From positions 1-45,566 of the forward strand of contig NZ_VIKW01000030.1 in NCBI RefSeq assembly GCF_009711975.1: DNA of 45,566 bases, read 5' to 3'. Position numbers and translations under genes: made by a program. Position 1 is the stretch's first letter; each line of letters begins with the position of its first letter. The notes under the pieces are model-generated. The model was not told the DNA's origin, searched no databases, and saw nothing but the letters and a program-made list of their open reading frames with translations. Shown here in pieces: positions 1 to 8,966 of this stretch. The stretch is from Anabaena sp. UHCC 0204 (lineage in GTDB: Bacteria > Cyanobacteriota > Cyanobacteriia > Cyanobacteriales > Nostocaceae).

Positions 1-16
1 TAATTATATAAGATTA

Positions 17-191
17 GGACTTACGCATTGACAGGATCAACCAAATATGAGGTATGGGTTTCGGGCATTCTAACGTGATTTTTTGATGCTTTTTGAGCGA
101 TCGCTTTTGAGCGGAAGTTAATCACCAGAAGCCTGAAACGACGGATTTTCGTTCATGCACATCATAGTCAATTTGTACAGTGCGTAAGTCC
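17..191. mobile_element. MITE-like inverted-repeat element, copy 1
   Basis: A 175-bp element bounded by GGACTTACGCA at the left and its exact complement TGCGTAAGTCC at the right; the similarity continues imperfectly inwards for several more bases. A TA dinucleotide lies immediately outside each end (15-16 and 192-193), compatible with a TA target duplication. It contains no ORF but does hold a HIP1 octamer. A second element with the same ends lies at 24801-24913. The ends suggest a non-autonomous element moved in trans by a transposase not present here; the transposase family is not assigned. Confidence 0.6.
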
Positions 192-193
192 TA

Positions 194-567
194 AAGATTA
201 TCAATAACGACTATTTTTAACACCAACCTTGTATCTTAGAGGTATGTTAGAGGAAGTGGTGGACTGCTCCCAACGCTTGAGTAGGTGTGACTGTTTGAGC
301 AAAGGTCAAATAAGTCGGAAAATGTTGGTTGAGCCATGTTAAGTCTATATTGCGATACTGTCATATCAGTATATGCCTATATAGTTTGTGAGTGATTGTT
401 TTGCTAAAAAAAAGGAGAATTAAACTCCCTTGTAATTAAAAATTTATAAAATTTAGTCAAGAATTTTGTATCAATTTTCCAGCCAAAATAAGCTTTTAAG
501 ATGGGGATATTGCCTGACTTTAGGCAAGAATTAGGCAATCCCTAAAATACGAAATGGTGAAAGCTAA
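194..567. other. non-coding spacer
   Basis: AT-rich spacer between the inverted-repeat element and the tRNA gene. Apart from the minus-strand terminator-like hairpin at 405-431, no ORF, RNA gene or clear promoter is seen. The end of an upstream gene is not visible. Confidence 0.5.
405..431 (-). terminator. rho-independent terminator (minus strand)
   Basis: Read on the minus strand, AAGGGAG and CTCCTTT pair as a 7-bp stem (one G-U) around a TTTAATT loop and run into a stretch of eight T. It lies about 140 nt downstream of the tRNA-Lys 3' end and probably ends that transcript. Confidence 0.5.
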
Positions 568-639
<72 letters not shown>

Positions 640-689
640 GCTGATAAAGCCATGATATCAGACTTTTGACGTTGGCGCTAGTGTTGCAG

Positions 690-2588
690 TTAAAAAACTG
701 GGTGTAGAGGAAATTGCATGGTAAAACTAATTTGACTATTAGCACTGGCAACATGAATTAATCCATTTAAGCGATGCACCATGGTCTTGACTAGTATTAA
801 TTCTAAACCCGTGTTCTGTGCTTGCCAAGAAGAATGTTTGGGGATACGGTAAAATGGCTGAAAAACTTGTGATAGTTCATGATGGGGAATCTCCACACCG
901 GAAATACTAATTTTTAATTCTACTGTCTCTGCATTCAGATGAGCGGACACTGTGATTGATTTACCCGCGGGTGTGCATTGACAAGCTTGGTTAAGTAACA
1001 AGGTAATAATTTTTTCTAAATCGGTGATATCTGTGGATAAATCTGGAATTTCTGATTGGATATCCAGGTGTAAATACTGTTGTTGACAACTGGTAACATC
1101 TCGAAAAGATTCAACAATGGGAAATAACCAAGTGGGGAAGTCAATAGTAATTAAAGTAGGTGGTTCAGGATGGGTTTTGAGATATGCAAAGGTGAGAAGA
1201 TCGTTAAGTAATTTGTTTTCTCTACCACATTCATTATGAAGAATTTGTAATAATTGGGGGACTATTTCTGGATCTAAAATTCCTGTTGGTGTCATGAGAC
1301 TTTCTAATGTTTGAGCCGCAAGACTAATATTAGTAATAGGTGTCCGTAATTCTTGGGAAAGGTGTTTAAGAAATTCGTGTTTATGACGTTCTTGTTTTTC
1401 TATCTCCTTAATCTGGGCTTTGGTTTGGGCTTGTAGTTGAGATTGACGAATAGCGATCGCACATTCATTCGCTATTTGTCGTAAACAAGATATTTCTAAT
1501 TCTCCAAATTTTGTCTCTGTCTGTCGAGTTAACCAAATATTACCCAAAATTCCTTGATCATCAAAAATTGGACAAGCTAATTGACTCATCATCTGTAAAC
1601 TAGAATAATATCCTGGCATAATTTCCACCGATTGCCAGATTTGTTTTTGAAATAAAGATTGATAAACCTGCGGAAAGTCAGCAATTTCTCTAGTTAACCC
1701 TTGAGAAGTTGGTAAACTAGAACTGTATTCATAAGTAACTGTCGTGGAAGTTAGAGATGGATTATAAAGTTCAATTTGACAACTATTAAGTTGGAATAAA
1801 TCAGCTAGTTCCTGAGTCACAAGTGGTAATAATTTCTTAGCATCTAGACTATCCCGGATTTTTTCCAAAATACGTTGCAGTAATACTTGAAACTTCAGAT
1901 TTTTCTGTAAATTATTTTTGTATTCTTGTCTTTCTGACTCTATTTGTATTTGTAATTTTTGGATCTGCTGTTGTAATTGTGTTTGCTGGGTAGCCATGCC
2001 AAATTGCATAGATATACATTGGAGAATGTCAATTTCTTGCTGTTGCCATTGCCGAGTTCCTCGACAATGTTGAGTTATTAATAAACCCCATAAATCTTGT
2101 TTTAATAAAATAGGGATAACGAGATTTGCTCGCACTTCTATTGATGCTAAAAAATCTCGTTGACAAGGATGTAACCCTGTGGAATTAATATCTTCTATAA
2201 TGTGAACAGAACCCTGTTGATAATATTCTTGATATTCTTGATCAAAGCAGGTATTATTCATATTTTGCCCTAAAAGGGAAATACCAGCAGTAATAGTTGA
2301 TTCGGCTATAAATATACCTGTATTATCAGTCTCAAAGCGATAGATAAGTACGCGATCGCAATCGAGGAAATTTCGGACTTCCTTAACTGTCTTTTGAAGA
2401 ATTGTTGCTATATCTTGACTTTGGCGAATCCGATGAGAAATTGATTCTAGTAACCGATAGCCTTCCGTTTCTATCCTCAGAAATTGTTGATGATTATGAC
2501 TTTGTTCATATTCTTCTATCTTACGGAATATGGATGGAGATGGTGATTGTGTCCATTCTGGGATGGATTCAATTTGATTTAGATTCAT
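690..2588 (-). CDS. GAF-GAF sensor protein with degenerate histidine kinase region (cyanobacteriochrome-like)
   Basis: This is a 632-aa soluble sensor. GAF 1 (about 45-205) has the cyanobacteriochrome-type core: DCDRVLIYRF at 76-85, then NTCF at 112-115 in the position of the DXCF second-cysteine motif, and Cys142 ten residues before VRANLVIP, the position of the bilin-attaching Cys (followed by Gln rather than the usual His). GAF 2 (about 230-385) lacks these cysteines. The HisKA-like region (about 400-470) reads LSQELRTP, so the phospho-acceptor His is Gln412. In the ATPase domain an N-box Asn534 remains, but the G1 box reads SGVEIP and the G2 box NTGLEL, both altered at key Asp/Gly positions. 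The family is normally a two-component kinase; here kinase activity is doubtful and a light or ligand-sensing pseudokinase is inferred. No response regulator is adjacent. Confidence 0.85.
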   Translation of the reverse strand: MNLNQIESIPEWTQSPSPSIFRKIEEYEQSHNHQQFLRIETEGYRLLESISHRIRQSQDIATILQKTVKEVRNFLDCDRVLIYRFETDNTGIFIAESTITAGISLLGQNMNNTCFDQEYQEYYQQGSVHIIEDINSTGLHPCQRDFLASIEVRANLVIPILLKQDLWGLLITQHCRGTRQWQQQEIDILQCISMQFGMATQQTQLQQQIQKLQIQIESERQEYKNNLQKNLKFQVLLQRILEKIRDSLDAKKLLPLVTQELADLFQLNSCQIELYNPSLTSTTVTYEYSSSLPTSQGLTREIADFPQVYQSLFQKQIWQSVEIMPGYYSSLQMMSQLACPIFDDQGILGNIWLTRQTETKFGELEISCLRQIANECAIAIRQSQLQAQTKAQIKEIEKQERHKHEFLKHLSQELRTPITNISLAAQTLESLMTPTGILDPEIVPQLLQILHNECGRENKLLNDLLTFAYLKTHPEPPTLITIDFPTWLFPIVESFRDVTSCQQQYLHLDIQSEIPDLSTDITDLEKIITLLLNQACQCTPAGKSITVSAHLNAETVELKISISGVEIPHHELSQVFQPFYRIPKHSSWQAQNTGLELILVKTMVHRLNGLIHVASANSQISFTMQFPLHPVF

Positions 2589-2964
2589 GCAACAGATTAA
2601 GAAACAGGTAATGGATAATTGGTGATTGGGGAAGAGGTAATTGGAAAGAATATATTACTCATTACTGATCTTCCCATCTGCCTATTACCTATCCCCTAAC
2701 TCAAAACTGACGTTAGTATGGGTGAGCATACCAAATATTGTGTATTGCTGATAACAACCCTTGTGACGGTTTGTGAACAGGTACTTTAAGTTACAGCTAA
2801 TTCCATACCATCATTTTACTACATTGTTCAAAATTAATCCTAAATCTTTATGAATCTGCATATCATCCGAGACATAAAAAGCCTATACTACAAATATTTA
2901 TTTCCCAAATCATCAACCCATAACTTGGGAAAATGATAATTTAAAGAATTTTCCGATCTAATTT
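2589..2964. other. intergenic spacer between divergent genes
   Basis: A 376-bp spacer separates the divergently transcribed sensor and MFS genes and must hold both promoters. It contains AATTGG/ATTACC-type simple motifs near 2610-2700 and a TATACT hexamer at 2884-2889 that could be a -10 box for the MFS gene, but no matching -35 box is clear. No ORF or RNA gene is supported. Confidence 0.4.
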
Positions 2965-4152
2965 ATGAATATCTCAAAACCTCAACCCAGGATTTTATGG
3001 GTACAAGTTTGGGTTTTAGCAGGGGTGCAAGGGGCAATTACCCTAACTTGGTTAGTTTATAATCTATATTTACCCCAACTTTTAACTCAATTTGGATTTC
3101 CTGCATCCTTAGCAATTGGTTTATTGGTGTTAGAAAATGCCCTGAGTGTGGTATTAGAACCACTTATGGGGGGACTTTCAGATCAAGCTATTCGCTGGGT
3201 AGGAAGTCGTTTTCCCTTCATTTCCGCAGGTGTAATATTAGCATCAACCTTATTTATTGTTATCCCCTGCATTGTTACTTTCATTCCCCCAACAGAAGTA
3301 ATTAGAGGAATTTTACCATTAACTTTGGTAGCTTGGGCATTAGCAATGACAATTTTTCGTTCTCCAGCAATATCCTTATTAGGCAGATATGCTATCCCCA
3401 AAGAGTTACCAAAAGCCGCCAGTTTTCTAACTTTAGCTGGGGGAATAATTGGGGCTTTTCGGGGAATTGCGAATACATTTATTTTAAGTTTAAGTCCTAT
3501 TTTTGCTTTTTCTATAGCTTCCTTTGTACTTTTAGCTGCTGCTTTTACCTTACGGTTTTTTCATCCTCCCGAAATCCCTGAAAATCCAGACAAATTAGCA
3601 ATACCAAAAATATCAATTACCAAATTATCTTTAATTTTAGGAACAGGTTTTAGTGTAGCTTGGGGTTCTCGACTACTCATGGATACTATTAGTAAAACAC
3701 TCAAAACCCAATTACAGACAAATGATATTAGTGTAATCATGTTAGGCATTGGCTTAATTATAGCTTTTGCTGCCTTACCTGCGGGATTTTTCGCTGTCAA
3801 AATTGGGAATCGTCAAGCAATATTAATCGGTATTTGTGCAACTATTTTGTCCATAATATTCATGTTAAATCTAGGCGCACATTTCCTAATTATATTATTG
3901 ACAGCAGCCGGATTTAGCTTAATTATAAACGGGGCAATTCCCTTTATTTTAGAATTAATGCCTCAACGGTGGGTAGGTTTAGGAATTGGGATGTATTTTG
4001 GGGGATTTTCCTTAGCTATGAGTCTATTTGTCTTTGTATTTCCACCAACAATCACATCTGTAGTAGCTGGAATTAGCAGTATATTGGCATTTTTGCTGGC
4101 TAGTGTGTGTATTATAATAAGTGGGAAATATAGCAATCTTAAATTGAGTTAA
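2965..4152 (+). CDS. MFS transporter (SLC45/sugar-transporter-like)
   Basis: A 395-aa integral membrane protein with about twelve hydrophobic segments and almost no soluble domain. The start MNISKPQPRILWVQVWVLAG leads straight into helix 1. The loop GGLSDQAIRWVGSRFPFI after helix 2 fits the conserved GxxSD-type cytoplasmic loop of the major facilitator superfamily and resembles that of the SLC45/glycoside-cation symporter branch. A second-half counterpart, KIGNRQAILIG, follows the central loop. Substrate cannot be read from sequence; sugar import or export would fit the branch. It is followed 57 bp later by the lyase gene on the same strand, separated by an STRR, so cotranscription is possible. 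Confidence 0.8.
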   Translation: MNISKPQPRILWVQVWVLAGVQGAITLTWLVYNLYLPQLLTQFGFPASLAIGLLVLENALSVVLEPLMGGLSDQAIRWVGSRFPFISAGVILASTLFIVIPCIVTFIPPTEVIRGILPLTLVAWALAMTIFRSPAISLLGRYAIPKELPKAASFLTLAGGIIGAFRGIANTFILSLSPIFAFSIASFVLLAAAFTLRFFHPPEIPENPDKLAIPKISITKLSLILGTGFSVAWGSRLLMDTISKTLKTQLQTNDISVIMLGIGLIIAFAALPAGFFAVKIGNRQAILIGICATILSIIFMLNLGAHFLIILLTAAGFSLIINGAIPFILELMPQRWVGLGIGMYFGGFSLAMSLFVFVFPPTITSVVAGISSILAFLLASVCIIISGKYSNLKLS

Positions 4153-4166
4153 AAACAAATTTTTTG

Positions 4167-4198
4167 CCTGTTCCCTGTTCCCTGTTCCCTGTTCCCTT
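4167..4198. repeat. STRR heptamer array (CCTGTTC)n
   Basis: About 4.5 tandem copies of CCTGTTC lie in the spacer just before the aspA start. This is the short tandemly repeated repetitive sequence type known from filamentous cyanobacteria. The same heptamer recurs at about 34378-34408. Confidence 0.8.
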
Positions 4199-4209
4199 CA
4201 TAAGTAATC

Positions 4210-5619
4210 ATGACTAACAATACAGATTTTCGCATTGAAAAAGACTCAATGGGCGATCGCCAAATTGCCAATAACGTTTATTATGGTATTCAAACCCAAA
4301 GGGCTATCGAAAATTTCCCCATTAGCGGTATTAAACCTTTACCCACTTATATAGATGCTTGTTTATATATTAAAAAAGCCACCGCTATTGTGAATGGAGA
4401 ATTGGATTGTATACCCGGAAATATCAGCACAGCCATCATTCAAGCAACTGATGAAATCTTAGCAGGTAAATTACGGGATCAATTTGTCGTTGATGTTTAT
4501 CAAGCCGGTGCGGGAACTTCACACCACATGAATATTAACGAAGTTCTCGCAAATCGCGCTTTAGAAATTCTCGGTGATCAAAAAGGTAATTACAAAGTCG
4601 TTAGTCCCAACGATCATGTAAACTACGGACAGTCTACCAATGATGTCATCCCTACAGCTATCCGCATTGGTGGATTATTGGCACTTTCTCGCACTTTGCA
4701 CCCAGCCTTAGAACAGGCCATTTCCGCCTTAGCAGCCAAAGCCACAGAATTTCAAGATATCGTCAAATCTGGGAGAACCCACCTCCAAGACGCTGTACCA
4801 GTGCGATTAGGTGATAATTTCGCTGCTTGGGCGCAAATTCTCTCAGAACATCAAAACCGGCTTTACATTGCTTCAGGGGATTTGATGGTATTGGGTTTAG
4901 GTGGTAGTGCTGCGGGAACAGGAATGAATACCCACCCGGAATATCGTCAAAGAGTTGTAGATATCCTCTCGCAATTATTGGAATTTCCCCTAGAACCTGC
5001 ACCCCATTTAATGGCTGCTATGCAAAGTATGGGGGCTTTTGTGAATGTTTCCGGGGCTTTGCGGAATTTAGCCCAGGATTTAGTCAAAATATCTCATGAT
5101 TTGCGATTAATGGATTCAGGACCCAAAACCGGATTTAAGGAAATTCAACTTCCTCCTGTACAACCTGGTTCTTCAATTATGCCCGGAAAATATAATCCAG
5201 TTATGGCAGAGATGACATCAATGGTATGTTTTCAGGTAATGGGATATGATAATGCGATCGCTTTTGCTGCCCAAGCTGGACAATTAGAATTAAATGTGAT
5301 GATGCCCCTCATTGCCTATAATTTAATTCACAGCATTGAGATTTTAGGTAATACAATTTCGGCTTTAACTACAAGCTGTATTCAAGGCATTACTGCTAAT
5401 AAAGAAAGATGTTTAGCTTATGCTGAAGGCAGTTTAGCATTAGTCACCGCCTTGAATACTCACATCGGTTATTTGAATGCTGCGGCTGTGGCTAAAGAAT
5501 CTTTAGAAACAGGTAAATCTCTGCGGCAAATAGTTCTTGAAAAAGGTTTAATGACAGAAGCAGAATTAGCCACTGTGCTAGATTTAGATCAAATGAGTGC
5601 GATCGTGCCTTTAACATAA
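4210..5619 (+). CDS. aspA: aspartate ammonia-lyase (aspartase/fumarase superfamily)
   Basis: A 469-aa protein of normal length for the class II fumarase/aspartase family, which forms tetramers and reversibly eliminates ammonia from aspartate (or water from malate). The N-terminal FRIEKDSMGDRQIANNVYYG is aspartase-like. The three conserved regions are present: AGAGTSHHMNINEVLANRA (100-117), SGRTHLQDAVP (187-197, with H191) and the signature GSSIMPGKYNP (320-330) containing the flexible serine loop and Lys327. GTSHHMN replaces the usual TN/SN pair in region 1, so substrate preference is not certain; fumarase is the alternative. The start directly follows an STRR array and no strong Shine-Dalgarno is seen. 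A 5' HIP1 site lies within the first codons. Confidence 0.8.
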   Translation: MTNNTDFRIEKDSMGDRQIANNVYYGIQTQRAIENFPISGIKPLPTYIDACLYIKKATAIVNGELDCIPGNISTAIIQATDEILAGKLRDQFVVDVYQAGAGTSHHMNINEVLANRALEILGDQKGNYKVVSPNDHVNYGQSTNDVIPTAIRIGGLLALSRTLHPALEQAISALAAKATEFQDIVKSGRTHLQDAVPVRLGDNFAAWAQILSEHQNRLYIASGDLMVLGLGGSAAGTGMNTHPEYRQRVVDILSQLLEFPLEPAPHLMAAMQSMGAFVNVSGALRNLAQDLVKISHDLRLMDSGPKTGFKEIQLPPVQPGSSIMPGKYNPVMAEMTSMVCFQVMGYDNAIAFAAQAGQLELNVMMPLIAYNLIHSIEILGNTISALTTSCIQGITANKERCLAYAEGSLALVTALNTHIGYLNAAAVAKESLETGKSLRQIVLEKGLMTEAELATVLDLDQMSAIVPLT

Positions 5620-5627
5620 ATACAAGG

Positions 5628-5654
5628 TCCTCGACTTCTGGAGGAATTCGGGGA
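5628..5654. repeat. dispersed palindrome (TCCTCGACTTC...), copy 1
   Basis: TCCTCGACTTC and an imperfect complement, GAATTCGGGGA, form a hairpin 8 bp downstream of the aspA stop. A closely related palindrome sits at 35452-35478 in the same position relative to cobW. It may act as a transcript-end or processing hairpin. Confidence 0.5.
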
Positions 5655-5702
5655 TCTGAAAGGATTACTATATAATTAGAACACTCTCACTAGGTCAGAG
5701 TC

Positions 5703-6152
5703 ATGAAAAGAATTACTAATTTAAAACAACTTTACGAAATTGATGATTCTCAATGGCTAGAAGAAACTATAAAATTACTTAAAGAACACCAATTTCAAGA
5801 ATTAGATTTAGAGAATTTAATTGAGGAGTTAGAGGATTTGGGAAGAAGAGATAAAAATGCTGTAGTCAGCCTTTTAGAACAGATTATCCGTCATTTATTA
5901 CTACTTCAATATTGGACAAGTGAATCCGAGAATAATTCAGTTCATTGGCAAGGAGAAATTTATACTTTTAGAACTCAATTAAATCGAAGAATTACAACTA
6001 ATCTTCGCAATTATTTAGCATCAGAATTAGATTCTATTTACAAAGATGCGTTAGGATTTGTGAAAATTAAAACTCAAAACTCTGTGAATTTTCCCCCAGA
6101 ATGCCCTTACTCTCTTGAGCAATTACTGGATATCGAATGGTTTTTCCATTAA
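5703..6152 (+). CDS. DUF29 family protein
   Basis: A 149-aa acidic, helical protein matching the cyanobacterial DUF29 pattern. It starts with the LYEIDDSQWLEETIKLL segment, followed by LENLIEELEDLGRRDKNAV (38-56), then a helical stretch rich in Leu with a conserved IRHLLLLQYW, and ends with the typical PYSLEQLLDIEWF tail. It has no signal peptide, membrane helix or catalytic motif. The family is abundant in cyanobacteria, often multicopy, and has no established function. The next gene starts 40 bp downstream on the same strand. Confidence 0.85.
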   Translation: MKRITNLKQLYEIDDSQWLEETIKLLKEHQFQELDLENLIEELEDLGRRDKNAVVSLLEQIIRHLLLLQYWTSESENNSVHWQGEIYTFRTQLNRRITTNLRNYLASELDSIYKDALGFVKIKTQNSVNFPPECPYSLEQLLDIEWFFH

Positions 6153-6192
6153 ATTTCCTTTATATTATTATATAATAACGCAATTATTCCCC

Positions 6193-7161
6193 ATGCAAAT
6201 ACAACAACCATCTGTTAGTCTAATTCGGGCTAAATCCTACGAACAAGACGCTTTAAAAGAATCCTTGGAAACGCTGCTAGAACCTTTAGGAGGCATGGCT
6301 GCTTTTGTCAAACCAGGCGATCGCGTTTTACTCAAACCTAACCTCCTTACAGGTTCTCGTCCTACTAAAGAATGTACCACTCGTCCAGAATTAGTTCGTG
6401 CTGTTGCCGAAATGGTAATTGCAGTTGGTGGAAACCCATTTTTAGGAGATAGTCCCGCTTTTGGAAGTGCTAAAGGTGTGGCAATAGCTAATGGTTTATT
6501 ACCAATTTTAGAAGAACTAAAATTACCACTTGTGGAATTTCACGGTAAACGTTATCAAACTGTCAACGACAATTTTAATCATCTGCTTTTATCGAAAGAA
6601 GCAATGGAAGCAGACGTGATTATTAATCTTCCCAAAGTTAAATCTCATATGCAATTGACTCTAACTTTGGGCGTAAAAAATCTCTTTGGTTGTGTTCCTG
6701 GAAAAATGAAAGCTTGGTGGCACATGGAAGCAGGTAAAGATGCTGACAAATTTGGAGAAATGTTGGTAGAAACTGCCAGAGCAATTAATCCAACTTTAAC
6801 AATTTTAGATGGAATTATTGGTCATGAAGGTAATGGACCAAGTGGGGGAGAACCTCGGAATTTAGAAATTTTAGCAGCTTCTACAAATGTATTTGCTTTA
6901 GATAGAGCAATGTTAGAGGTTCTCCAAGTTGCACCTGCACAAGTTCCTACTGTTGCAGCTTCTCAAAGATTAGGAATATGTCCAGAATTAAGTGATATCA
7001 ATTTTCCTAATTTATCACCTGATTTACTACAAATTAACGATTGGCAATTACCTGAAAAGTTAATGCCTATAGATTTTGCCATGCCTCGTGTCATTAAGTC
7101 TACTTTTAGGCATCTTTACATCCGATTTATCAAAGAACCAATGAGTGCTTATATTAAGTAA
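6193..7161 (+). CDS. DUF362 domain-containing protein
   Basis: A 322-aa soluble protein of the DUF362 family. Recognisable blocks are GDRVLLKPNLL, the glycine-containing GGNPFLGDSPAFGS, DVIINLPKVKSHMQLTLTLG, VKNLFGCVPG and LDGIIGHEGNGPSGG. The open frame extends upstream to 6115, but the ATG at 6193 gives the usual N-terminus (MQIQQPSVSLIRA), whereas the extra 26 residues overlap the DUF29 gene. Some DUF362 proteins carry C-terminal ferredoxin clusters; this one does not, as only scattered cysteines are present. The biochemical role is unknown. Confidence 0.8.
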   Translation: MQIQQPSVSLIRAKSYEQDALKESLETLLEPLGGMAAFVKPGDRVLLKPNLLTGSRPTKECTTRPELVRAVAEMVIAVGGNPFLGDSPAFGSAKGVAIANGLLPILEELKLPLVEFHGKRYQTVNDNFNHLLLSKEAMEADVIINLPKVKSHMQLTLTLGVKNLFGCVPGKMKAWWHMEAGKDADKFGEMLVETARAINPTLTILDGIIGHEGNGPSGGEPRNLEILAASTNVFALDRAMLEVLQVAPAQVPTVAASQRLGICPELSDINFPNLSPDLLQINDWQLPEKLMPIDFAMPRVIKSTFRHLYIRFIKEPMSAYIK

Positions 7162-7196
7162 TTGGGGATTGGGTAATTTTCTTCTTCCTGACTCCT

Positions 7197-7294
7197 GTAA
7201 GGGCGTATCGCTAACGGGGGCTGAAAGCATCAGCATTCGGAAAATAAATTTGGGAAAAAACCGATAAATTATCGCCCGAATGCTTCGCCCCTAC
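7197..7294. repeat. dispersed GTAGGGGCGAAGCATTCGG repeat, copy A
   Basis: About 98 bp beginning GTAAGGGCGTA and ending CCGAATGCTTCGCCCCTAC, with the core motif GGGAAAAAACCGATAAATT. Nearly the same sequence is found at 27977-28095. The ends are imperfect inverted repeats, as in a miniature element. It separates the convergent DUF362 and histidine kinase genes. Confidence 0.7.
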
Positions 7295-7297
7295 GAA

Positions 7298-8713
7298 TCA
7301 AACTAAAGGTAATAAAATTTCAATATCAGTGCCAATATTTAATTGAGAACGAAAATGAAATTTTCCGCCATGTTTAGAGGTGATAATTCGATAACTCATC
7401 CCTAAACTGGTTTCTTTGTCAGCCATTTTTTCTGAAGAAAAAGATTCTAAAATTCGCTTTTGTAATTCTGGAGATATTCCTGGTCCGTTGTCAGTAATGC
7501 GAATAGAAACCCAACGAGAATCAGATGCGTGGGAATTGGTAGCTGGTTGAGAAACTACTTGGGTTGTAATCTCAATTCTGGATTTTTGCTGGGGATTTAA
7601 ACTATGAGAATTATATTGATTAGATGATAAAGAGGTATTTAGTAAAACATTGACGGTTTGACTTAATATATTTATAAATACCTGGTTTAATTGACTCATA
7701 AAACAGTAGACTGGTGGCAGATTACCATAATTTTTAATAATTTCTATTTCTCCTTTAATGCGAGTATTAATTAACAAAATTGTACTATCTAAACAAGCGT
7801 GTAAGTCTACAGGTTTCGGATGAACTTCGTCAATATGACAGAAATTTTGTAAACTAGTAACTAGCTTTTTTAATCTTTCTGCACCACTGCGAATGCTATT
7901 TAATGTACTTGATAAATCTTGTTCTAGAAAATCAAATTCTATTTCCGATTTGAGTGTATTTATTTCTGTAGAACTATGAGTTAAGTTTTGATCATAGGCA
8001 TTGATGAGTTTCAATAAATCCTGAGTATAGCTAGTCACATAAGTTAAATTACCCCAAATAAAACTTACAGGATCAAGAATTTCATGAACGACTCCATCTA
8101 CTAAGCGTCCTAAGTTCGCCATTTTATCATTTTGAATCATTTTAGCTTGACTGCTTTCGTAGCGTATTTGATTCGCTATAGTTTGAATTTGCCAAGCAGC
8201 GAAATTTAATGCTTCTATAGCTAATAATTTATAGGTATTATCTGCTGTTTGCACAACAATTGGTTCAGCTAAAAGTTCAGGCGATCGCTGTAAACTATGT
8301 TGCATAGCTGTTAATATAGGTGTTGTCTCCGGTAATAGTAAAATTTCTACCCGTGCATAACTATAAATAACCCTTAAAGATTCTTTAAAAAATATCTCTT
8401 GCCCATAAGGACGAATTAAAAATTCTAATAGTCTTCTTCTAGATATCATCCCTATATAGCGACCATGTTCTAGTAAGATTACTCCTGGTAGTAACGGATA
8501 TTGATCCAAAAATTTTGCAAATTCTTGGACAATACAACCAATCTCCACCTCAAAAGTGTACATTGGTAGTTCTTGGAGATTGGATTCTAAATTAAGAGCA
8601 TGATTGCTCCCGACAGACAACAATAGTGATGAAATTTGAGAATTTAACTCTTGTGACACCAGAAACACCAAAAAAATATATAAGCAGTTATTAATGCTTT
8701 CAAGCTTCCTCAA
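7298..8713 (-). CDS. sensor histidine kinase with N-terminal CBS-like region
   Basis: A 471-aa predicted cytoplasmic kinase. Residues about 55-175 look like a degenerate pair of CBS-type modules (VILLEHGRYIGMISRRRLLE, then EPIVVQTADNTYKLLAIEAL). A linker helix follows, then the dimerisation/phospho-acceptor region NLGRLVDGVVHEILDP with H210. The ATPase domain has an N-box Asn348, an intact G1 box DNGPGI (408-413) and a G2 region TSLGMSYRII followed by HGG. It is therefore likely an active ATP-dependent autokinase, unlike the neighbouring sensor at 690. The longest frame starts at a TTG; the first ATG is codon 51 (MYTFEVEIG), so the true start is unsure. No response regulator gene is nearby. 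Confidence 0.85.
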   Translation of the reverse strand: MRKLESINNCLYIFLVFLVSQELNSQISSLLLSVGSNHALNLESNLQELPMYTFEVEIGCIVQEFAKFLDQYPLLPGVILLEHGRYIGMISRRRLLEFLIRPYGQEIFFKESLRVIYSYARVEILLLPETTPILTAMQHSLQRSPELLAEPIVVQTADNTYKLLAIEALNFAAWQIQTIANQIRYESSQAKMIQNDKMANLGRLVDGVVHEILDPVSFIWGNLTYVTSYTQDLLKLINAYDQNLTHSSTEINTLKSEIEFDFLEQDLSSTLNSIRSGAERLKKLVTSLQNFCHIDEVHPKPVDLHACLDSTILLINTRIKGEIEIIKNYGNLPPVYCFMSQLNQVFINILSQTVNVLLNTSLSSNQYNSHSLNPQQKSRIEITTQVVSQPATNSHASDSRWVSIRITDNGPGISPELQKRILESFSSEKMADKETSLGMSYRIITSKHGGKFHFRSQLNIGTDIEILLPLV

Positions 8714-8966
8714 AAATCAGGAATTTAAAAATAACTGCATCAATCATTAATTTTATAACCTATGTAGTCCTCTTACCTAAGTTATAAATTTACAGGTGGA
8801 AGGTAAGAAGCAAGAGATTTTCTCACAAATCATTGAGGATTGTTATAATTCCCTAACTATAATGAGGTTAAATTTTAGCAATCCCATGAATCATGAATGA
8901 TCCCCATTTGGATAGAATGACAAAACAAAACCCTAAAACTCAGAACCGCTGTTGACTGCAACGCCC

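Noticed and set aside
4210-5619. Fumarate hydratase (fumC) as the main call
   Set aside because: The N-terminal block (FRIEKDSMGDRQI...YYG) is closer to aspartases, although region 1 is atypical; kept as the alternative.
6115-6192. Upstream extension of the DUF362 protein
   Set aside because: The 26 extra residues overlap the DUF29 gene and do not belong to the family's N-terminus; the ATG at 6193 is preferred.
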